Source: Pseudoalteromonas luteoviolacea
Lineage (GTDB): Bacteria > Pseudomonadota > Gammaproteobacteria > Enterobacterales > Alteromonadaceae
Length of the DNA stretch: 64,000 nucleotides
NCBI RefSeq assembly: GCF_000814765.1
Contig: NZ_JWIC01000006.1
Span: 124,001-188,000 of the forward strand
Direction: 5' to 3'
In this document: piece by piece, positions 27,845 to 36,196 of the stretch
How positions within the stretch are numbered: the stretch's first letter is position 1
Layout of the letters: the number at the start of each line of letters is the position of its first letter
Notes under the pieces: generated by a model
What the model saw: only the letters and a program-made list of their open reading frames with translations
What the model was told of the DNA's origin: nothing
Databases searched by the model: none
Program-made: the position numbers and the translations under genes

Positions 27845-27858
27845 TTGACCTACATCAA
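27845..27858. promoter_or_regulatory. FNR/EtrA-like box upstream of cyoA
   Basis: TTGACCTACATCAA differs from the FNR consensus TTGAT-N4-ATCAA at one half-site base. It lies in the divergent region between cyoA and the gene at 27950. In E. coli, cyo is repressed by FNR and ArcA when oxygen is low, so a site here would make sense. Single-site matches occur by chance; hence the low confidence. Confidence 0.4.
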
Positions 27859-27949
27859 TACGTTCTAAATTCAAATTTAGATGTTTTTTGAGCGATTTAT
27901 GTCTAGACTTCGTATTGACACCGTCAAAAATAATTCTGGAGCGTGCGAT

Positions 27950-28465
27950 ATGAAAAGACTATTTTATTCCACTGATAGCTTGGATGATGCAGAAATGATT
28001 TCGGACGAAGTACATCAGTTAGGCATTGATGATCACCATTTTTACGTACTATCTCGGGATGAAAGCGGGATTAAAACGCATCATTTGCACGGCTCTACTC
28101 AGATAGAGAAAACGCAAATTTTGTCTGCAAGAAAGCGCGCTTTTTTGCTCGCAGGGGCGACCGCTTTAGCGTTGCTCACATTTATGTATTTTTTTACCGA
28201 TTTAACCAATAAATTTCTATTACAAGCACTTGCCGCAAGTATTATTGGGGGCTTTGTGGTTATGTTCATTGTAAAACTCGCTGGCAAATCATTCGATGAA
28301 TATTTTCAATTACTCGTCAATGAGCACTTAGATGCCGGTGACGTAATCATTATTATCGACGTTGAGCGGTCTCAAACACATAAGGTTGAAACCCAACTCG
28401 AAGGTCACCCAAAAGCACAATTTTTAGCTGACAGCTCGAATTTAGCATCGCCAATACCAGATTGA
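27950..28465 (+). CDS. membrane protein with central two-helix hairpin, unknown function
   Basis: This 171-residue protein has a soluble N-terminal part (about 1-60), two adjacent hydrophobic helices (about 64-110) and a C-terminal cytosolic part. Its beginning, MKRLFYSTDSLDDAEMISDEV, is like proteins that place a short alpha/beta 'signal' domain before a glycine-zipper-like hairpin. I chose ATG 27950 with GGAG nine bases upstream, rather than the frame start at 27881. It is divergent from cyoA. Function unknown. Confidence 0.65.
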   Translation: MKRLFYSTDSLDDAEMISDEVHQLGIDDHHFYVLSRDESGIKTHHLHGSTQIEKTQILSARKRAFLLAGATALALLTFMYFFTDLTNKFLLQALAASIIGGFVVMFIVKLAGKSFDEYFQLLVNEHLDAGDVIIIIDVERSQTHKVETQLEGHPKAQFLADSSNLASPIPD

Positions 28466-28481
28466 CCTCACAGAGTCTCGG

Positions 28482-28529
28482 TAAAAATAGTGGTGATAAA
28501 CTTTGGAGAATGAAAAAGTTATCACCACT
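28482..28529 (-). terminator. hairpin terminator for pyrD-like gene
   Basis: AGTGGTGATAA (28489-28499) and TTATCACCACT (28519-28529) form a perfect 11-bp stem. On the minus strand it is followed by ATTTTTA. It lies between the convergent 27950 and pyrD-like genes and fits a terminator of the latter. Confidence 0.6.
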
Positions 28530-28554
28530 CGTAGCATCAACTTTTGGTTGCAAC

Positions 28555-29739
28555 TTATGCTGCAGAGCTCACTTCCTTGTTAGCTTCTTCGTCCTTGACT
28601 GCCTTTAGTTTAGGCAGCGGGTTTCTTGAACCAACCGCTTCTTCGATAGAATTAAAGCCATCGGCCTTCAACAATTTGACAAGCCCACGATTGATCTCGC
28701 TAATATTTTGTGGGCCGTCAAATATGAGTGTTGAAATCATATGCAAGATGCTTGCACCAGACGTTATTTTTTCATAAGCATCTTTGGCTGTGAACACGCC
28801 ACCCACGCCAATGATTGTCAGTTTTCCGCGAGTTCTTCTATAAACGTGTCTTATCACGTTGGTAGAAATACGCTGAAGTGGCAGGCCACTCATAGCGCCT
28901 TTGTGGAAAGGCAGCTCTTCTTTGACATATTCTTGGTTGAACTTTGGCTTTGCTAGGTTAGTTAATACAACACCGTCCATTTTATGCTCAACACACGCAT
29001 CAACAATGATGTTAATTTCATCTAAAGTCATGTCTGCCGCAAGTTTGACGTAGATAGGGCGGCCTTCAACTCTGTGCTTGTTTACCGCGACAAGTAATGC
29101 GTCTAGATTGTCTTTGTCAACAAATGGTTCGCCATCTTGCGTATTCGGGCAGCTGATGTTGATGGTGTAGTAATCTCCAATATCTTTGAATAGTTCCATT
29201 GTTTTGGTGTAGTCTTCGATAGAGTCTTGCAGATCAAACTCCGGCGTTATATTCGATTTAGCAGCGTTTATCCCGACTTTTAATTTACCAAAATTCACCC
29301 CTTTTAATCGTGATGAAATTTTTTCAGCGCCTTGATTATTCAGACCATACCAAACGAGAATTGATTTTGACTTGACCATTCTAAATAAGCGCTTGCCCGG
29401 GTTTCCTGGGCAAACTTCACCAGTAAATGAACCAAGTTCAGCTAAGCCAAATCCAATCGATGGGTAAATCTTGGTTAATTCACCATCTTTGTCAAAGCCT
29501 GCGGATAAACCTATCGGGTTTCTATATTTAATACCATCAACTTCAATCTTCAGGCTACGATGCCCGTAGTTGAAGAAAAAAGAAGTGAGCCAGCGGGTTA
29601 GAAAGTTTGAGCCCAGTATCACTCCGACGCGTTTAAACATGTAGTGAGCATCTTCTGGGTCCATCAGGAATATCAGCGGACGGACCGCTCTGTATAGTAG
29701 CTTTAAGACAAAGTTACGAATGCCGATGATAAGGCGCAT
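28555..29739 (-). CDS. pyrD: class 2-like dihydroorotate dehydrogenase with Cys in the catalytic position
   Basis: This protein of about 394 residues contains the FMN barrel of dihydroorotate dehydrogenase, the membrane enzyme of pyrimidine synthesis that passes electrons to quinone. The N-terminal helices (LLYRAVRPLIFLMDPEDAHYMFKR) are the class 2 membrane-docking part. NPIGLSAGFDKDG and GVGGVFTAKDAYEKITSGA match the core. Two things are odd. The active-site loop reads NISCPNT (Cys about 197), where class 2 enzymes have Ser (SSPNT). The C-terminal phosphate loop reads HMISTLIFDGP instead of the usual VQIYSGFIFKGP type. It is also about 55 residues longer than E. coli PyrD. ATG 29739 has GGAGG upstream. 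Confidence 0.75.
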   Translation of the reverse strand: MRLIIGIRNFVLKLLYRAVRPLIFLMDPEDAHYMFKRVGVILGSNFLTRWLTSFFFNYGHRSLKIEVDGIKYRNPIGLSAGFDKDGELTKIYPSIGFGLAELGSFTGEVCPGNPGKRLFRMVKSKSILVWYGLNNQGAEKISSRLKGVNFGKLKVGINAAKSNITPEFDLQDSIEDYTKTMELFKDIGDYYTINISCPNTQDGEPFVDKDNLDALLVAVNKHRVEGRPIYVKLAADMTLDEINIIVDACVEHKMDGVVLTNLAKPKFNQEYVKEELPFHKGAMSGLPLQRISTNVIRHVYRRTRGKLTIIGVGGVFTAKDAYEKITSGASILHMISTLIFDGPQNISEINRGLVKLLKADGFNSIEEAVGSRNPLPKLKAVKDEEANKEVSSAA

Positions 29740-29844
29740 TTTCAACCTCCAAATTTGTCATCGATTGTTGTTGTTGGGTGCTGTTTTACGAGCACATCAG
29801 GTAACTCATGTTTTTAGCTTATGATCATTAAATAATAATAGCAA

Positions 29845-29859
29845 TAAGAATTGTTATCA
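29845..29859. promoter_or_regulatory. Fur-box-like sequence
   Basis: On the minus strand TGATAACAATTCTTA matches 12 of 15 positions of the 7-1-7 Fur consensus (TGATAAT-N-ATTATCA). It sits 34 bp before the ATG of the unknown gene at 29893 and within an AATAATAATAG run. It suggests iron regulation of that gene, or of pyrD-like on the other side. Match only, not proof. Confidence 0.4.
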
Positions 29860-29892
29860 TTTACAGTTGTGGTATTCAAATTGGAGGTGCTG

Positions 29893-30468
29893 ATGAAAAA
29901 GTGGATGTTAAAGCTACTGGGAACAGGTGTTACTAAGCCAATTGTACGAAGTGTTGTCGAGCCAATTTGGCAAAGTACAGGTGAAGTTTTTTATTTATTG
30001 AATACTTTGCAATTACGTTATAAATCTTGCTACGGGATGGTGAGTATTGATGCGTTTGATATCAATTTATTTATGAAAAACGCATCTGATCCATTAGAGG
30101 AACTTGTGCACGAGTTTGGCGAAGAGTTTACGTTCTCTGTTTGCGCTGTGGGATGGGAAAGACTGGGCAATCAAACCCGGGTTAAGGCCATTGATAACGC
30201 CGCCGTATTTAGATTTAACAAGTCATTAGATTCACCTACGCAGGTACTCTTTCAGCATCAGTTTTGTGCATCTGATGAGGTCAATAAAAAGGACGTTAAT
30301 CTTGCTTTAACTCGGGGCGTATTTAAATATTATAATGTCCAAATTGATGAGTTTATTAATCAATTGAAAGAAGCAAATAAAAGAATTAATCATGACAGAG
30401 CAAAGTGTCATGGTATAACGGGAGAAAATTTTAATAAAAATGTCTTCGACAGAGTGTCTATGGCTTAA
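29893..30468 (+). CDS. hypothetical protein
   Basis: This 191-residue soluble protein has no family that I recognise. It begins MKKWMLKLLGTGVTKPIV, a basic amphipathic segment that is not a signal peptide. Later parts are mixed alpha/beta, with a helical C terminus. GGAGG precedes ATG 29893, which rules out the longer frame from 29851. A Fur-box-like element lies upstream, so iron-linked expression is possible. A shared terminator lies between it and the convergent dCMP deaminase gene. Confidence 0.6.
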   Translation: MKKWMLKLLGTGVTKPIVRSVVEPIWQSTGEVFYLLNTLQLRYKSCYGMVSIDAFDINLFMKNASDPLEELVHEFGEEFTFSVCAVGWERLGNQTRVKAIDNAAVFRFNKSLDSPTQVLFQHQFCASDEVNKKDVNLALTRGVFKYYNVQIDEFINQLKEANKRINHDRAKCHGITGENFNKNVFDRVSMA

Positions 30469-30475
30469 ATAGGTG

Positions 30476-30515
30476 TAGAGGCGTGATTGTCTTACCAACC
30501 ACGCCTCTATATTTA
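30476..30515. terminator. bidirectional terminator
   Basis: TAGAGGCGTG (30476-30485) pairs perfectly with CACGCCTCTA (30500-30509) around a 14-nt loop between convergent genes, with T-rich flanks on both strands. Confidence 0.7.
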
Positions 30516-30517
30516 GT

Positions 30518-30991
30518 TTATTGATCGTCGTAGGTTGCGATTTCTTGTTCTATTACAACAAGTTCCACACCGGCCATTTCAAACATATCTCTAGTCTCTT
30601 GTGCTGCATGGTAACGCTTTTTTGCAACGACTTTTGAAATCCCACAACTGATGATTAACATCGCGCATACACGACATGGTTCCATAGTGCAGTACAATGT
30701 TGCGCCATCTAATGGTACGCCATAGCGAGCGGCTTGGCAGATTGCGTTTTGTTCTGCATGAATTGTACGTACACAGTGTTGTCTTGTGGTGCCATCGCTA
30801 TCGGTGACTTGTTTCATCAGGTGACCGACATCATCACAGTGTGGCAAACCAGAGGGCGAACCCACATAACCTGTTGATATTATTCTTTTATCTTTAACTA
30901 TAATACAGCCTGATTTACCTCTATCACAGGTGGCTCTTTGTCCAACACTGTCAACTAAATCAATGAAGTATTCGTCCCAATCTGGTCTCAT
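30518..30991 (-). CDS. dCMP/cytidine deaminase-family protein (ComEB-like)
   Basis: This 157-residue zinc-dependent deaminase probably converts dCMP to dUMP for thymidylate synthesis. The zinc and catalytic residues are visible in HAEQNAIC (His and Glu) and MEPCRVCAML (two Cys). The GKSGCIIVKDKRIISTGYVGSPSGLPHCDDVG block is typical of dCMP deaminases, with extra Cys/His that may bind a second zinc. I start at ATG 30991 (MRPDWDEYF), with GAAGG upstream; a TTG five codons earlier is less likely. Confidence 0.85.
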   Translation of the reverse strand: MRPDWDEYFIDLVDSVGQRATCDRGKSGCIIVKDKRIISTGYVGSPSGLPHCDDVGHLMKQVTDSDGTTRQHCVRTIHAEQNAICQAARYGVPLDGATLYCTMEPCRVCAMLIISCGISKVVAKKRYHAAQETRDMFEMAGVELVVIEQEIATYDDQ

Positions 30992-31190
30992 TGCTTGTAC
31001 CTTCAATACTACTTACATGTCAATAGTATACTCAGTATCTATCTCAATTCGAAGCTTATCTTGGTAACAGATGGGTTTTTAAAACGGCTAAAACGTAAAT
31101 GATTAATATAAAAATGATATTGTCAGTGTATCTATTTGTTTTTTAATTTATTATAAAATATAGGTTTAATATTTATATTTAGGGTGCTGT

Positions 31191-31622
31191 ATGAAAAATA
31201 AATATTTATTGTTTGCTGCTTATTCCAGTTTTCTGGCCGCATTTTTACATCTCGGTTGCATTATATTTGGCGCACCTTGGTATCGATTTTTTGGGGCGGG
31301 AGAGCACATGGCTAAGATGGCTGAGGCGGGTAAACTGGAGCCTACGTTGACAACTTTGGTCATTGCTTCTGCATTAAGTGTATGGGGTATTTTTGCGCTA
31401 TCTGGTGCTGGCGTTGTACGTCGATTACCTTTCTTAAGAACGGTTATCTTTATGGTTGCATTAGTCTTTATTGGGCGTGGGGTTGCTTTCCCGTTTATTA
31501 TGCCTTTGTTTCCTGAAAACTCATTCACGTTTTGGCTGGTGAGTTCTTTAATATGTTTGTCAATCGGTATGAGCTATGCATTGGGCGGGTGGCAACTACA
31601 CAAACAGCAGACCAACTCATAA
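31191..31622 (+). CDS. small integral membrane protein, unknown function
   Basis: This 143-residue protein has four hydrophobic helices (about 5-27, 52-75, 80-102, 110-133) with short loops. GAPWYRFFGAGEHMAKMAEAG in the first loop carries conserved-looking charges. It resembles small DoxX-like or DUF membrane proteins of the Alteromonadales, but I cannot assign a family. TAGGGTG lies before the ATG. It is a single gene. Confidence 0.65.
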   Translation: MKNKYLLFAAYSSFLAAFLHLGCIIFGAPWYRFFGAGEHMAKMAEAGKLEPTLTTLVIASALSVWGIFALSGAGVVRRLPFLRTVIFMVALVFIGRGVAFPFIMPLFPENSFTFWLVSSLICLSIGMSYALGGWQLHKQQTNS

Positions 31623-31859
31623 CCCTCATTTTGTCAATATATATAAATTAATATTCATGTATTTTATATTACATATGTTCTGAATGTATCCATAATTTCC
31701 TCCTATATTTCAATTTGGCACTAAACTTGATGCTCTATGCTGTTAGCAGGTTTTGCTAGCAGTATCTCAGGTTACCTCGTTATTAAGCAGGTAAATGCGA
31801 GCTTATCAACAGAATGAATCTAACTAAAATTGTGCAAAATGCACCAAAAGGGGGCAATA

Positions 31860-33197
31860 ATGAACTTCTATGAAGTTAATTTCGATGGACTTGTCGGGCC
31901 ATCACATAATTACGCAGGCCTGTCATATGGAAATGTCGCTTCAAAAGCCAATGCAAAAAAATTCTCTAATCCTAAACAGGCGGCATTGCAAGGACTCGAC
32001 AAAATGTATGCTTTAGCACAACTGGGTTTACATCAAGGGGTGTTGGCACCAAATGCTCGCCCAGATTTAAAAACGCTGCGTGCATTGGGGTTTAGTGGTT
32101 CTGATGGTGAAGTCATTGCTAAAGCTGCAAAAGTAGAACCTCAATTACTTAAAGCATGTTATTCAGCGTCGTCGATGTGGACTGCAAATGCGGCAACGGT
32201 TACACCAAGCTGCGATGCTCAGGATAAAAAGGTCCACTTTACACCCGCAAATTTGAACAATAAATTACACCGCGCCATTGAGGTAGAGACAACTTCACGC
32301 ATTTTACAACAAGTTTTTAAAGATGAAGGATATTTCGTTCATCATCAACCGTTGCCACAGCACCCTCTTTTTGGTGATGAAGGGGCGGCAAACCATACGC
32401 GTTTGGCAGACTCATATAATCACTCCGGTTTAGCTCTGTTTGTCTATGGACAAGATAACCAAAGCGACATCAGACCATCTAAATTTCCAGCTAGACAAAC
32501 GCGTCAGGCAAGTGAAGCAATAGCTCGTAGTCATATGATAAAACCCGAAAACTGCTTGTTTATTCAGCAAAATCCGGATGTGATAGATGCAGGGGTATTT
32601 CATAATGATGTGATAGCGATAGGGAATGAGAATGTCTTTTTATTTCATGAACAGGCGTTTTATGATCAACAAACTTCGGTTAAAAAAATTCGAGAAGCTT
32701 ATAAGGGCAGTCGGCCCCTGCACTTAATCGAAGTATCTAGTAATGATGTCAGTGTCGAGCAGGCGGTGCAAAGTTATATTTTTAATAGTCAACTGGTGAG
32801 TTTGCCGAGCGGAGGAATGGCGCTGATCGCTCCAAGCGAATGTCAAAAAATTAATGAAGTTGAAACGTATTTGAGTGCGCTCAAGCAGGCCAGTAACCCA
32901 GTTAATGATGTTATTTATCTTGACGTTAAGCAAAGTATGCAAAATGGAGGTGGACCCGCTTGTTTACGGTTACGTGTGGTTTTATCTGAGCTTGAACTCA
33001 AAGCCGCGAATCAAGCTTGTTTGTTGGATGAGCAACTTTATTTAAGGTTATCTGCGTGGATAAACAAGCATTATCGCGACCAGTTGAGTGAGTACGATTT
33101 AGCAGATCATACGTTATTGTTAGAGAGTTACTCGGCCTTAGATGAACTAACACAGATCTTACAACTTGGATCCGTGTATGACTTTCAAAGAGGCTAG
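31860..33197 (+). CDS. astB: N-succinylarginine dihydrolase
   Basis: This 445-residue AstB is the second enzyme of the arginine succinyltransferase pathway, giving succinylornithine, CO2 and ammonia. Family marks are the N-terminal EVNFDGLVGPSHNYAGLSYGN, the WTANAATVTPS segment, GDEGAANHTRL with catalytic Glu/His region, and QNGGGPACLRLRVVL with the catalytic Cys. I start at ATG 31860 (MNFYEVNFDG), with AAGGGGGC upstream. The frame opens at 31830. The other ast genes are not adjacent, which is unusual compared with the E. coli operon. Confidence 0.94.
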   Translation: MNFYEVNFDGLVGPSHNYAGLSYGNVASKANAKKFSNPKQAALQGLDKMYALAQLGLHQGVLAPNARPDLKTLRALGFSGSDGEVIAKAAKVEPQLLKACYSASSMWTANAATVTPSCDAQDKKVHFTPANLNNKLHRAIEVETTSRILQQVFKDEGYFVHHQPLPQHPLFGDEGAANHTRLADSYNHSGLALFVYGQDNQSDIRPSKFPARQTRQASEAIARSHMIKPENCLFIQQNPDVIDAGVFHNDVIAIGNENVFLFHEQAFYDQQTSVKKIREAYKGSRPLHLIEVSSNDVSVEQAVQSYIFNSQLVSLPSGGMALIAPSECQKINEVETYLSALKQASNPVNDVIYLDVKQSMQNGGGPACLRLRVVLSELELKAANQACLLDEQLYLRLSAWINKHYRDQLSEYDLADHTLLLESYSALDELTQILQLGSVYDFQRG

Positions 33198-33647
33198 AAA
33201 TCCAGTGAACCTCCTTGTTGCATAAAGGGGGTCTGCCATTCAAGTGAGGGCTACTTATTGTGGGTGGCCTAAAAAGTATCGAGTGAATTTGGCCGATTTC
33301 AAGCTTATACGGCCTCTGTTCCCCATGTTTAGTCTCTTTAATAGCGCCTTTAAAATCTAATATCGGTCATTTATCACCTTGCTGGCATTTGGGCATTCTC
33401 ATCTCGCGACCTTGAGATTTATATTCTTTGCCTTGCCCAATAGTTGTCTAAATTGCACTGTTTTAAATCAATTGAAAATGTACCCAAAATCAAAAGTGAA
33501 TTTTTAACATCGTTGATTATACTTTGCTTATCTCTATCTAGGCATGTTTAGTGTTCTAGTTGCTAGCGGGTCTTGAATTAGGATTAAGCGGTCTTGCTTG
33601 AAGTAGGTAGTGATGAACATACGATAACCAATGATAGGTGATTAGCT
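33198..33647. other. 450-bp region upstream of the surface/cyclase operon
   Basis: This longest gene-free stretch lies between astB and the six-gene operon, with no ORF of note. A possible weak promoter is GTGAAT (33496-33501) with TATACT (33518-33523) at 16-bp spacing. This would give a leader of about 120 nt before the ATG at 33648. I see no sigma54 site. The length fits a regulated promoter region. Confidence 0.4.
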
Positions 33648-34991
33648 ATGTCACTAGTACTTCGATGCGCACAGTACGTATTTATAACCCTTGCCAGCTT
33701 GGTTAGCTCAATATGCTTGGCACTGGACAGTTCATCTCAATCTGATGAGAGCTTGAAAAAAATTCTCAACGAAATTAATGCTCACTTAATTCAAAAAAAC
33801 TACCGGTCAGCATATCAAAAAGCGGAAGCGGAAATTGATGAGTGGGCTGGCGAGCCGAATTTTGATTTTCTTTATGCGCAAGCCGCGTTAGAGCACGCTA
33901 AATATGATGAAGCTATTTTCGCGCTGGAACGAGTGCTAGTTAGCTGGCCTGAGCACATTCCCAGTCATTATTTGCTGGGACTAACGTATGCGAAACAAAA
34001 AAACTATAGTCAAGCCAGTGGCGTTTTTTCAAATTTGTTAAATGCGCAGTTAAGCCCGGCAATGCGTGAGCGGATAAGTCGGGCGTTAGACGCGGTTGAG
34101 CGAAATACGCAAAAGCTTGAACAGTCATTTAGCCACGCAATCTCGCTTGCACTGGGCCATGACTCCAATGTGAATAGCGGTGCACTGGATGACAGAATAG
34201 TCATAGGTGGGTTGCCTCTCACACTAGGTCAGAGCAGTTTGAAAACATCAGACAACTTCATGCGGTTTAAATATCGCTTTCGGGGTAGTTGGCAGCAAAC
34301 ACAATATCAAGGCTGGAAACTGGACGTTAACTTCTCCGATCAACGCCATAAAGACGCCGACCAGTACGATAGATACCAAGGGTCAATCAGGTTTGGCTAT
34401 GAGCATAAAAAAGAGAGTTTAACGTTGTCAACTGGTGGCCAGTTTGGAGTTTTAACGCTCGACGATAATACCTACCAACAAGATATTGGCTTGTATGGAT
34501 CTGTTCAATACAACATAACTCCCCAATATTTCACTGCGTTAAGCAGTTTTGTTTTTTCTCAAAACAATGTTCAAGACCGGAATCTCGATAGTCGTATTTA
34601 CACCATTCAAGGCTCCGCAGGATATTCTTCTGCATTATGGCTGCTGAGAATGGATATGGGTTACACCTGGCAGCCTGCAAGGTATGAAGAGGGTGAACAT
34701 TACGGTCGGGACTATAACTTTATCTCGGGTTCGGTTAGCCATAAAACCGGTGAAAAGGGGTTGCTGAGCTTTAAAGCGCAATACAGGGATATTGAGCATC
34801 GTGCAGATCATCCTCTTTTCTTATCGACAAGAAATGAAGAGCTCGTGATCTTGAATTTAAATTGGCGATACAAATGGAGCCAAGCGTTGAGTATTGATTT
34901 ATCAGCTTCTTATTATGACAAACATAGCTCAATTACCTTATATAGCTACGATAGAACAGAATGGTTCACGGGAGTCCGTTATGAATTCTAA
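33648..34991 (+). CDS. TPR plus outer-membrane beta-barrel protein, Slam/DUF560-like (candidate type XI secretion translocon)
   Basis: This 447-residue protein has a signal peptide ending SICLALD. A helical TPR-like region follows (about 30-160, with LYAQAALEHAKYDEAIFALERVL and YLLGLTYAKQKNYSQASGVF repeats). A C-terminal region of about 280 residues forms alternating beta strands with aromatic ends and finishes in Phe (YSYDRTEWFTGVRYEF). The barrel opens with ALGHDSNVNSG. N-terminal TPR plus a barrel of about 14 strands, and this start and finish, are what DUF560/Slam proteins show. They move lipoproteins or soluble cargo across the outer membrane. It is the first gene of the operon and overlaps the FecR gene by 11 bp. 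The family call is by architecture only. Confidence 0.6.
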   Translation: MSLVLRCAQYVFITLASLVSSICLALDSSSQSDESLKKILNEINAHLIQKNYRSAYQKAEAEIDEWAGEPNFDFLYAQAALEHAKYDEAIFALERVLVSWPEHIPSHYLLGLTYAKQKNYSQASGVFSNLLNAQLSPAMRERISRALDAVERNTQKLEQSFSHAISLALGHDSNVNSGALDDRIVIGGLPLTLGQSSLKTSDNFMRFKYRFRGSWQQTQYQGWKLDVNFSDQRHKDADQYDRYQGSIRFGYEHKKESLTLSTGGQFGVLTLDDNTYQQDIGLYGSVQYNITPQYFTALSSFVFSQNNVQDRNLDSRIYTIQGSAGYSSALWLLRMDMGYTWQPARYEEGEHYGRDYNFISGSVSHKTGEKGLLSFKAQYRDIEHRADHPLFLSTRNEELVILNLNWRYKWSQALSIDLSASYYDKHSSITLYSYDRTEWFTGVRYEF

Positions 34992-36189
34992 TTTTAAGTT
35001 GATTGCTACCTTTACCCTTGTATCAACTGCAATGGCTTTAGCGTTGACTTTGCCATTTTGCGCTGTTGCTGACCAAGCCGGTAAAACTATCATGTCTCGT
35101 GGTAACGTTATTGCCACTGATACCAGCAATGAATCGAACAGAGCCTTGAAAAGGCGTAGCCCGATATATGATGTCGATGTTGTCAATACGGGCGAATCAA
35201 GTCAGGCCCAACTTAGAATGCAGGACGGCGCACTGATTGCGCTCAAAGCTCAGACTCAATTGAAGATTGAAGAATATAATCTGGGTGGTGCTGAAGGAGG
35301 CTCTGTGGTGATGGAGCTTATTTCGGGTGGGCTGCGTACTATCACAGGTGAAATAAAAGGTGATAAGAGCAACTATAAACTGAAAACACCCGTTGGCAGT
35401 ATCGGGATCCGTGGCACACATTATGAAGTCGAGTGGAAAAATAACGAACTATTCTTGGCTGTTTGGGATGGGACCATTGAAGTGGATATGAGTAATGCGA
35501 CAGGAGCTGAAGGGCCCGTATTACTGGGTAAAGGCGGAGATTTTTCTTTTGCAAAAGTGAGTGAAAGTGGCGCCGTTACATCATTACTCAAACCACCTTC
35601 AGAACTGTCTTCTCTGTCTTCCTCAGTCAGTGAATCTGCACAGTCAAATGACACAGAAGAGCAAGGTACTACGGTTGCGAGTGCGGAATTAGACCCAACT
35701 GAACAGCCCACACCGATATTAGAAGGGAGTTTTTCTCAAGTGGCCAATGATGTATCACAAAATGAGTACATCAATGAGCAAGAGTTAGATAGTTTGGGAA
35801 CTGAAGATATTAGCGAGTTGATTTCCGAGCGAACGGGAAGTACCGCTTACACAGTACTTGAAAGCATAGACGCCAGCTCAAGTCTTGGCGCTGTCACGGC
35901 CATTAATATGCAAATGACGGTTAATTTTGACAGAGGAACTGTTGAGCAAGGTGCTTTGTCCTTTCAAGATTCTGGTGGTGAGTGGTTTGCAGCATTTAAT
36001 GGCTTGATCACGACCGAAGGCATGGATCTCGGTGTTAATTTTGCCTCTCATGGTAATAACCTAGCTGATGGGACCATTCAAAGTCGATTTATAGATGGAC
36101 TTGATAAGCTAAGTGGTAATTTTAATTTAAGAGAAATAGACAATCCGAGTGTTTCTGCTCGAGGCGACTTTCTCTTAGGTCAGCCTTAG
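34981..36189 (+). CDS. exported FecR-domain protein with beta-rich, TbpB-like C-terminal domain
   Basis: This 402-residue protein has a signal peptide (MNSNFKLIATF..., cleaved near FCAVA-DQ). The FecR domain spans about 40-185, with LKTPVGSIGIRGTHYEV and LAVWDGTIEV as core. An acidic Ser/Glu linker (about 190-290) follows. A C-terminal domain of about 110 residues contains short strands of the kind NFDRGTVEQGALSF, WFAAFNGLITTEG and GTIQSRFIDGL, resembling the TbpB-type eight-strand barrel. FecR domains usually sense at a TonB/sigma system, but neither gene type is adjacent. There is no lipobox. I chose ATG 34981; the frame opens at 34894 inside the upstream gene. It could be structural or cargo of the upstream barrel. 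Confidence 0.7.
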   Translation: MNSNFKLIATFTLVSTAMALALTLPFCAVADQAGKTIMSRGNVIATDTSNESNRALKRRSPIYDVDVVNTGESSQAQLRMQDGALIALKAQTQLKIEEYNLGGAEGGSVVMELISGGLRTITGEIKGDKSNYKLKTPVGSIGIRGTHYEVEWKNNELFLAVWDGTIEVDMSNATGAEGPVLLGKGGDFSFAKVSESGAVTSLLKPPSELSSLSSSVSESAQSNDTEEQGTTVASAELDPTEQPTPILEGSFSQVANDVSQNEYINEQELDSLGTEDISELISERTGSTAYTVLESIDASSSLGAVTAINMQMTVNFDRGTVEQGALSFQDSGGEWFAAFNGLITTEGMDLGVNFASHGNNLADGTIQSRFIDGLDKLSGNFNLREIDNPSVSARGDFLLGQP

Positions 36190-36196
36190 GAGAAAC

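Noticed and set aside
31738-31762. Imperfect hairpin before astB as riboswitch
   Set aside because: Short imperfect stem with no known aptamer features.
33383-33400. Possible sigma54 promoter (TGGCATTTGGGCA)
   Set aside because: GG to GC spacing is 7 instead of 10 bases.
34981-36189. FecR-type iron-citrate signalling unit
   Set aside because: No ECF sigma factor or FecA-like receptor adjacent; the operon context is different.
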